This document shows positions 57,559 through 64,000 of a stretch of DNA of 64,000 nucleotides, piece by piece. The position numbers were made by a program, and so were the translations under genes. Numbering within the stretch: position 1 is the stretch's first letter; every line of letters starts with the position of its first letter. Under the pieces are notes generated by a model, which worked only from the letters and a program-made list of their open reading frames with translations, had not been told where the DNA came from and searched no databases. Source of the stretch: Heterobasidion occidentale (Eukaryota; Basidiomycota; Agaricomycetes; Russulales; Bondarzewiaceae); contig JBCAQO010000005.1 in assembly GCA_039111635.1 (NCBI GenBank), forward strand, positions 1,054,001 through 1,118,000, in the 5' to 3' direction.

Positions 57559-57933
57559 TGGGAGGGGGTGTATGGGTCGATGACGGCGGAGGGCGGGGGG
57601 ACGGTAGGGGGACAAAAGAGGGAGGAGGGCGGAGGAGGGGCGTGGAGAAGGAAGAAGGCAGGGTGGCTGAGGGGAGAAGAAAAGGTGTGCAAGGAACCGG
57701 TGATCACTGCATCAACCTCCCTCCCCTCGTCTCCCCCTCCCATCCCCTTTGCCACGCCGCGGGCCCAGCACAGCCGACATAACGTAGAGAGTGGGGGTCC
57801 TGGACCCACGCGCACAATGATAATATTAGAGGTCGAGGGTCGCTATACAACAAGTATGATACACAGAGATACACAGGCCGGACTCGGCCGCGGTCGAACA
57901 TCCTACACTCCGACAACCGTCTTTTGAACGTGT

Positions 57934-58548
57934 TCAATCCACGTCCACTTTCACCGTCCCAACCTCCTCTGCCTTGGGAATCCGGACCGTCAGGATCCCG
58001 TCCGTCAACTTGGCCGAAACTTTGTTGGCGTCCACAGGGCGCGGCAGCCATACCGTGCGCGTGAACGACGAGCTTCCGGTGAACGCGCGCTCAACCGAAA
58101 GCTGGTTCGACGTCTCGTCTGGCTTCGCCACTGCTGAACTCGATGCTGCGGTCAGTCGATTAGCACCTGCCGGTTCCGCGGCCAACAAAAAAAAAGATCG
58201 AGTGGGATTACCTTCAGTGCTGGTAGCGGCTGTGGAGCCCTCCTCCGTCTGAGGGGCACTGCTGCGGCGCACAATCTTCCCCTCGATTGTCACGCTCCGC
58301 CCTCCGTCTCCGATGCGGACCTCCACATTATCCTTCTTGACGCCCGGCAGCTCCGCCTCCACGACGTACTGGTCGCCCTCCTCCGAGACATCGATCGCCG
58401 GGCGCGCATGTGTAAACGAATTGAAGAAGGGGTCATCGAAGAAGCTGCGCATGGGGAGACCAGCGTATCCGGGCGCCCTGCCCAAGGGCTCCTCGAGCAT
58501 GCGGAAGAGCGGGCGGAACTCGCGCAGGAATTGACGTGCGAGAGACAT
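57934..58548 (-). CDS. HSP20: small heat-shock protein, HSP20 family
   Basis: ATP-independent holdase chaperone with an alpha-crystallin domain. MSLARQFLREFRPLFRMLEE; then FFDDPFFNSFTHARPAIDVS, EEGDQYVVEAELPGVKKDNV, VEVRIGDGGRSVTIEGKIVR, SFTRTVWLPRPVDANKVSAK LTDGILTVRIPKAEE with the IxVxIP tail. A 66-nt stretch in the middle (GTAATC to CCGCAG, branch GCTAATCGACTGACC) is an intron whose length keeps the frame, so spliced (182 residues) and unspliced (204) forms both read through. Splicing replaces NPTRSFFLLAAEP... with a short Ala/Ser stretch. A perfect four-unit heat-shock element and TATA box lie in the upstream interval. Confidence 0.94.
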   Translation of the reverse strand: MSLARQFLREFRPLFRMLEEPLGRAPGYAGLPMRSFFDDPFFNSFTHARPAIDVSEEGDQYVVEAELPGVKKDNVEVRIGDGGRSVTIEGKIVRRSSAPQTEEGSTAATSTEGNPTRSFFLLAAEPAGANRLTAASSSAVAKPDETSNQLSVERAFTGSSSFTRTVWLPRPVDANKVSAKLTDGILTVRIPKAEEVGTVKVDVD

Positions 58549-58615
58549 GGTGGGTTGCGATGTAGTTGGTCAAGTTGTTTGTTGAGGCAAGTTGTTCATG
58601 GCCGCAGGGAACGAG

Positions 58616-58622
58616 TTATATA
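58616..58622 (-). promoter_or_regulatory. TATA box of HSP20
   Basis: TATATAA on the minus strand, 68-74 bp before the HSP20 start. Confidence 0.6.
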
Positions 58623-58738
58623 GACGTGAGGTGGACATGGTCGCGAACTGGTCGCGAATGCTCGAGAACGCCGAGGCCGACGTCATGCCTGCCGCTCCCG
58701 TCACGGTCACCTTCCGTCACACCGTGGAACACTATCCG

Positions 58739-58756
58739 GAAACTTCCGGAACCTTC
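58739..58756. promoter_or_regulatory. perfect four-unit heat-shock element
   Basis: GAAACTTCCGGAACCTTC: four alternating nGAAn units with exact 2-bp spacing, the binding site of heat-shock factor. It is 191-208 bp upstream of HSP20 and 84 bp upstream of the guanine deaminase start. Confidence 0.85.
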
Positions 58757-58839
58757 GTGTATATCCTTGACGCTGCTTTACGAGACCGCTCAGGACCGTC
58801 GAGGACGACGAGCGCACTGGGCCTACCGACGTCGACGAT

Positions 58840-60554
58840 GCTCCTCCGAGGCGACTTTGTGCACTTCCCAAAGCTGGACAGCATGGAGATATTCCATGAC
58901 CACTTGCTAGGCAAGACCTGTCCACCCTTCTTCCCCCCGTCCCGAGCCGTCTTATCCAACCCACCTTCGTCTGCTTCCACCCCCCAGCGACAAACTCCTC
59001 TGGATATATCTACTACTTTTACTCCGCTCGCACCAATCAGTCCCAGGCTCTCTTGGACGACACATACGAGCCCGTCATCACCGTACCTCAGGGCAGCTTC
59101 TTTGTCCCAACCTTCTGCGACCTCCATCTCCATGCGCCGCAATTCCTCTATCAGGGCACGGGGCTCCATCTGCCGCTCATGAAATGGCTCGACGAGTATG
59201 CTTTCAAGGCAGAGGAGCGCATCGATGGGGAGCCCGAGCTCGCGCGCCGCGTGTACAAGCGCCTTGCCGAGCGCCTCGTGCAGAACGGGACGGGTGCCGT
59301 CCTGCTTTTCGGCACGATCAAGGAGGAAACAAAGTCAGTGTGCCGATTCGCCCACATCACCCGTGTTTCCTCGGGCTGACGCGCGTAGCATCATCCTCGC
59401 CGAAGCCATGCAAAACGCAGGCCTGCGCGCCCTCGTCGGCAAGCTCTCCATGGACATCTCCACGCGTCCGACCTACACAGAGCACACCTCTGCCGAGGCC
59501 ATCGTCGCCGCATCCTCGTTCCTCGACCGCATGGCCGCACTGACTGCCGACCTCCCCCCACACATGCGCCTCGTCGAACCCGTGCTCACGCCCCGCTTCG
59601 TGCCGACGTGCTCCGACGCGCTGCTGCACGGGCTCGGCGAGCTCGCCGCGCGCACCGGCGTCCGCGTGCAGAGCCACCTCGCGGAGGCGCGCGACGAAGT
59701 CGACTGGGTCCGCGCCGAGCGCGGCGTCGACGACATCGACGTGTTCGACAAAGTCCGCACCCCCACTCTCGTTCCCGCCCCGAATCCCCGCTCACCCGCT
59801 CCCTAGGCCAAGCTGCTCGGCGAGCGCACGATCCAGGCGCACTGCACGTTCCTCTCCCCGACCGACCTCGCGCGGCTCTCCGCGCGCGGCACCGCGCTTG
59901 CGCACTGCCCGCTTTCCAACGCGTATTTCTCCGCGCAGCCGCTGCGCCTGCGGGAGGCGCTGCGTCGTGGCGTGCGCGTCGGGCTCGGGTCGGACGTCGC
60001 GGGTGGTTACAGCGCGGACGTGATGTCCGCGATGCGGTGGGCGGTGGGCGTGTCGCGCATGCGGGAGGGCGTGCGGATGGAGCAGACGCGCGCAAAGGGG
60101 CAGCAAGGGGAGGAGGTGTGGGATGGTGGCGGGCGGAGGGGCGTGCGCGGTGCGGAGGAGGTGGAGGTGGATGAGGAGGTGAAGATCGATTGGAGGGAGG
60201 CGATGTATATGGCTACGAGGGGAGGCGCGGAGGCGCTGGGTCTTGATTGCGGCGTGTTCAAGGTCGGCGCGCCATTCGACGCGCAGTGCAGTACGTCTGT
60301 CGCTTCTCAACTGCCTTTGCGATCTTGCTCATCCTTCTTACTCCTCGCTTTCGAACCGACGATCGTCGTCGCCCCCTACAGTCCATCTGTTCGATCCGCT
60401 TGCGGGGCGGGGCGTCGGCGCGCTGGACTTCTTCGACATCGAGGCGGGCGGCGCGCGGGAGCTGTCGGGGGAGATGGTGGAGAAGTGGTGGTGTCTCGGG
60501 GACACGCGGAACCGAGTCGGGGTGTGGGTCCAAGGGCGGAAGATTGGACCTTGA
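58840..60554 (+). CDS. GUD1: guanine deaminase
   Basis: Converts guanine to xanthine and ammonia in purine salvage; amidohydrolase superfamily. Start MLLRGDFVHFPKLDSMEIFH. The first exon ends at 58910 with a GC donor; 58988 starts the next, giving DHLLATNSSGYIYYFYSART. Zn ligands: FCDLHLHAPQF (HxH), QSHLAEARDE (His), AHCTFLSP (His), and VGLGSDVAGG (Asp). Then LVQNGTGAVLLFGTIKEETN across an intron, GKLSMDISTRPTYTEHTSAE, and FDPLAGRGVGALDFFDIEAG after the intron with junction QCI/HLF. A charged insert of about 40 residues near 60065-60190 (EGVRMEQTRAKGQQGEEVWD ...) is unusual. Ends VQGRKIGP. Shares its promoter interval and the heat-shock element with HSP20. Confidence 0.93.
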
Positions 60555-61094
60555 GACCTGGGCGCTCGATCGCGAGCTCGTGCTATGGCTGTGGCTTACA
60601 GCCGCTCGATTGCGGATGCTTGTACGTGGTTATGTTACTCCAACAGGACGACAGTCTACTGTTGAGGTCAGCGCTGGAGACTAATACTACTCACTGATAT
60701 ACCCCCTTCCACGAGTGGCCCCTCAAGATGTAATGGTGTGGCTTAGATATCTGGCGATATCGGCCACGTCTCTAAAGCTGAACGTGAGTCCGGGATGAAG
60801 TGGCTGCTTTGCTTCTGCAACGGGGATTGTCACGTTGTGGAAATGAAGGCCACTAAAGCTGATAACTCCCTCGCTTACGTATGTGTCTTTGGTTCCTTGT
60901 CTTTCCTACAGTCCTTGGACATGTACGAGCTTGTACGATGGCGGCGGAGGCACCTCTTTGAGCATTTGGTATCCATGTTCTCATGCCACGCCTGGTTTTG
61001 CCATGCCACATTCTCGCCCCCTCGTCTTCCTTGGGACTCCTTGCGTATAAAAGACCCCTGTCATCGAGCTCGGCCACCGTTCATTTGACTAACC
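60555..61094. other. intergenic, BTB gene promoter
   Basis: 540 bp; TATA box at 61046-61053. Nothing else recognised. Confidence 0.5.
61046..61053 (+). promoter_or_regulatory. TATA box of the first BTB gene
   Basis: TATAAAAG 42-49 bp before the start codon. Confidence 0.6.
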
Positions 61095-62202
61095 ATGCAG
61101 GGATACTGCGATCTCCCCTTCACCCTTGACTCTGACGGGCGCGTCCCGACCGCGAATCGTGGAAGTCCTTGGTTCGACGACGGAAACATCATTCTGTTCG
61201 CAGGCAGCATAGCGTTCAAAGTATACAAGGGGCTCGTCGCTCGCTATTCCGAACTGTTCGCCAACCTCTTTGTGGACATCCCTCCCCAGCGACTGGTTGG
61301 ATTCTTCGTTGAACAGTGCCTGGCTGTGCGAGTGGACGACTCGCCGGTGCAGCTAAGCACCGTTCTGGACTTCATTCACGCAGGAGTGGCTTGGTGAGTG
61401 GCACGCTCGTGCTGTAGCAGGCTCACCGTATCATACTGAGGCCACCTGGCACAGGCGACAGCTCGACTTTGACGATTTCGACGTCCTGGGCCCGGTTCTG
61501 CAAACGACCACGCAATACCAGCTCACACAATTGCGTGACGCGCTCCTGCGCCCTCTCGTCACGCGGTACGCCGACCGCCTGCGCGCATACTTCACATGGG
61601 ACGCGCAGAGCGCGTTCCCCGCCCCCATAAATCCCGTGCACATGCTCAACTTCGCGCGGCAGGCCCCCATGCCAGCGCTGGTGCCCGTCACGCTCCTTGA
61701 GCTCTCCCTCTTCGTCTCTGAAGCCGACCTGCTCGCCGCGCGCGAACCGCGCCGCCGCTCCGCATACGCGCCGGGCGTCTTGTTCCAGCGCGACGAGGAC
61801 ATATGTACGCCCCTGCGTGCGCACCACCGCACCCTCGCGTCGGGCCTCGCGAGCGTGCTGTGGCGCTTCGTCGAGCTGCGCCCGCCGGGGCCGCCGCGGC
61901 ACGCGTGCTCGTTCGGCGGGTTCCACGCGGAGATCGTGGCGGCGCTCGCGCAGGGCGGTTCGCTGGCGGAGACGGACGCGCGCTTTGGGCTGGCGATGAT
62001 GCACGCGATACGCACCCACGCGGGGCGCGGCGCGTTTTGTGCGCAGTGTCTGGCCGAATTGGACGTCAAGGTGATGCAGGAGTACCAGAAATGGTTCTTG
62101 GGAATCCCCCCGCTGTTTGGGCTCGCTGGATGGCAAGACCTGCAGGCAGCGTTGAACCTTTTGTCGGAACAACGTCCCTCTTTGACTGCTTCTCGAGCGT
62201 AG
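61095..62202 (+). CDS. BTB/POZ domain protein (first paralogue)
   Basis: Mushroom-type BTB protein. MQGYCDLPFTLDSDGRV, then SPWFDDGNIILFAGSIAFKV YKGLVARYSELFANLF, the BTB core (FDDGNIIL...FKVYKGLL). An intron at 61395 to about 61455 joins GVAW to RQLDFDDFDVLGPVLQTT. Then LLRPLVTRYADRLRAYFTWD, INPVHMLNFARQAPMPALVP, LELSLFVSEADLL, and a Cys/His pattern (RHACSFGGFH, FCAQCLAEL) ending LLSEQRPSLTASRA. Family members form homodimers and often serve as Cullin-3 adaptors; the target is unknown. It is a tandem paralogue of the gene starting at 63075. Confidence 0.85.
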
Positions 62203-63074
62203 TTTCGTGCCCTTGTGGCTCGCTTGCCTGCATGAAACTGCGCGAAACTGACTCGACCGTCTTTCTCTGGCTAGAAAGAGTGTGTGTCTGTTTCCGTATC
62301 TGGTTCTCCTCCCGGCGTCTGAACCTTCGACACCCTGCGCAGGTTCATCTATTTGTTTAGCGTAGCAGTGTACTGTTCACTCTGCATGTGCATTCTCGAT
62401 CATTTTTGAAGCGGTCGTCGCAGCCTTGACTCGCCTCATGGCGTGGCGTTTCGGTTCGTCGGGTCCTTTCCGATGGCCATTGACATCTTCCAGTCGATTC
62501 CGTGAAAGCGATGATGACACCCTTGCTTGTTTGGTGTATGTGGGTCTGTGGCGGTCCTCCGACCGCCACTCTCATGACTACCCTCTTTGAGTGCAGCTTT
62601 GTATTGACATTGACGTCGCTGTGCAACCTAGCATTTCGCAAGAACGAATGACCGTCGGAGTATTCTCGCGGATTTATCAGGCACCTGCGCCTTTGGTGTC
62701 TCCTCTCACGATGATCCTCGGCATCAGGCTCGAGAGAAGAAGGGAGTCTATGTCCCTGCAGGACATGGAGCATCAAGTTCTTCACTCAGATGCCGTATTA
62801 CTCCTATTGCTGGTTCATAGTGCCCTCTCCTTTGGGCGACCGCAGGCTTCAGGGCCGACCCAAACAGAAGCATAGCCGCAGTTGGCTTCCCTCCTTGAGA
62901 CCATCGCCTCAACATCCGTTCGGGCGTCTGCCCAGTCCTACCAGTATATATAAGCCATTGGTCAGTACACCTGCGTATATCTGACATCCTCCTCACGCTG
63001 CTACAATCGCGGTGACATCCCTCTCATCCGCGCTCCGCCTACTCCAACTAGACGTGTCAAGATTGACTCACTTA
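62203..63074. other. intergenic between BTB paralogues
   Basis: Contains a TATA-like TATATATAAG at 62945-62954, about 120 bp before the second BTB gene. No other gene supported. Confidence 0.5.
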
Positions 63075-64000
63075 ATGACAGGTTCCGACGAACGTAACCT
63101 TCCTTTCCCTCTCGAGAACGGAAGAGTTCCCCAGCGGAACAGAGGAGAGCCGTGGTACGATGATGGCTCTATCATCTTACTAGCGGGTTCCACGGCGTTT
63201 GAAGTGTACAAGGGCCTTCTTATCCGGAGGTCGGGGTTGTTCAAGAGTCTGCTAGATCGTTCCATCCCACAGAACACCATTGCGTCCCTCCCAGCAGAGC
63301 AGTGTCTAGTAGTCAGATGCAGCATCCCAAGGATGAGCTTTCCCTCGCCCTTCAACTCATACACGCAGGCTTCGAGTCTTGGTGCGTCATCCTGTACTCG
63401 ATGCATGGCTCTTCCAGGCTGGAAAGCTGACCTGCGCTCGCAAGGCCTATACCCAACTGGAAAGACTTCGATGCCCTCGCGCGGCCGCTCGAAATGGCGG
63501 ATAAATACACCCTCCCAAAACTCCGTTCCGCCTTCCTCACGCCGCTGTTCCGGTACTATAGCCATCGCGTGCAGGACTACGCGTCCTGGGATGGCAGATC
63601 CAAGCTGCCTGCGCCCATGAACCCAGTCAGGGCGATCAATTTTGCCCGAGAGATCTCCGTGGTTTCTCTCATCCCCGTCGCCCTCGTCGACCTTTCGTTG
63701 TTCATCTCCGAAGCGGCCCTGCACGCAGCCAGGGAGCCGCGCAGGAACTCGCCATACGCCCCTGGCCTGCTCCACGATGATGACCAGGCCAGCTGCGACA
63801 GGCTGCGCGCGCACAACGCCCGCTTTCCGACCAAACTGCAGCATCTACTTCAGGGAATGGACGAGAAAACCTATTATGCCAGGCCCGCCGCTGAGAATTG
63901 CGCCTGTAAGTTTGGGCCGCTATTCGATCGCTTGATTCAGACCACAGAGCATACCACGTGGCTGGGCGCTGAGGGGAGATACAATGGGATCGTGGACATG
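63075..64000 (+). CDS. BTB/POZ domain protein (second paralogue), 3' end outside window, apparent 1-nt deletion
   Basis: Parallels the upstream gene: MTGSDERNLPFPLENGRV, GEPWYDDGSIILLAGSTAFE VYKGLLIRRSGLFKSLL, then ASLPAEQCLVVR. There the frame breaks: the next conserved part, QHPKDELSLALQLIHAGFES W, lies one frame on, so a base is missing near 63315-63320. An intron then joins to PIPNWKDFDALARPLEMADK, and the sequence continues as LFRYYSHRVQDYASWDGRSK, INFAREISVVSLIPVALVDL, HAAREPRRNSPYAPG to the window edge. The paralogue's intact V-R-x-D-D context supports a real open gene here. Start is the first ATG that keeps the paralogous N-terminus; an intron before it is possible. Confidence 0.78.

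Noticed and set aside
1..64000. CRISPR arrays, bacterial operons, prophage
   Set aside because: None seen; gene structure throughout is eukaryotic with spliceosomal introns.

Overview
This window is nuclear DNA from a filamentous basidiomycete, most likely an agaricomycete. The evidence is genes broken by many short introns (about 45-80 nt, GTRNGT...YAG with CTAA/CTGAC branch sites), F-box and BTB/POZ proteins of the families expanded in mushrooms, a secreted intradiol dioxygenase, an alternative oxidase, and conserved fungal genes whose closest relatives by eye are fungal. There is no operon structure. Genes are closely packed on both strands and several neighbours are divergent pairs.

Layout: an MFS transporter cut by the left edge (-); NSE2 SUMO ligase (-) head to head with mitochondrial uS12m (+); a Spo71/Mug56-like PH protein (-); alternative oxidase (-); carnitine acetyltransferase (-); a small NTF2-like protein (-); a PPPDE-thioredoxin-PUL protein (-); FIG4 lipid phosphatase (-); a probable PEX8 peroxin (-); a serine-rich single-pass membrane protein (+); NDUFAF6 (+); a large conserved F-box-like protein (+); V-ATPase V0 subunit d (-) head to head with V0 proteolipid c (+); a ZCCHC10-type zinc knuckle protein (-); an F-box protein (-); a secreted intradiol dioxygenase (+); mitochondrial uL6m (+); a conserved protein of unknown function (-); ARC1/EMAPII tRNA-binding cofactor (-); a 2-kb terminal-inverted-repeat transposon carrying a minisatellite; an F-box protein (+); a 2OG-Fe(II) oxygenase (+); a DPB3-like histone-fold protein (-); HSP20 (-) head to head with guanine deaminase (+); and two BTB/POZ paralogues (+), the second cut by the right edge.

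Functional themes: mitochondrial translation and respiration (uS12m, uL6m, AOX, NDUFAF6), acetyl-unit and peroxisome metabolism (dual-targeted carnitine acetyltransferase, PEX8), and endolysosome/vacuole function (FIG4, V-ATPase d and c). The most interesting structures are the transposon with an intact 8-bp target duplication and a matching empty site 3.2 kb away, a 4-nt microexon carrying the predicted iron-ligand tyrosine of the dioxygenase, two GC-AG introns, a perfect four-unit heat-shock element between HSP20 and guanine deaminase, and V-ATPase V0 d and c genes sharing a 167-bp promoter.

Four or five apparent one-base deletions interrupt otherwise well conserved genes, most of them in G/C runs. 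They look like assembly errors rather than pseudogenes, but that must be checked before any of these proteins is used. Exon boundaries are by eye. For genes with explicit exon lists I checked that the reading frame closes; for the others only the outer limits and the domains are supported.
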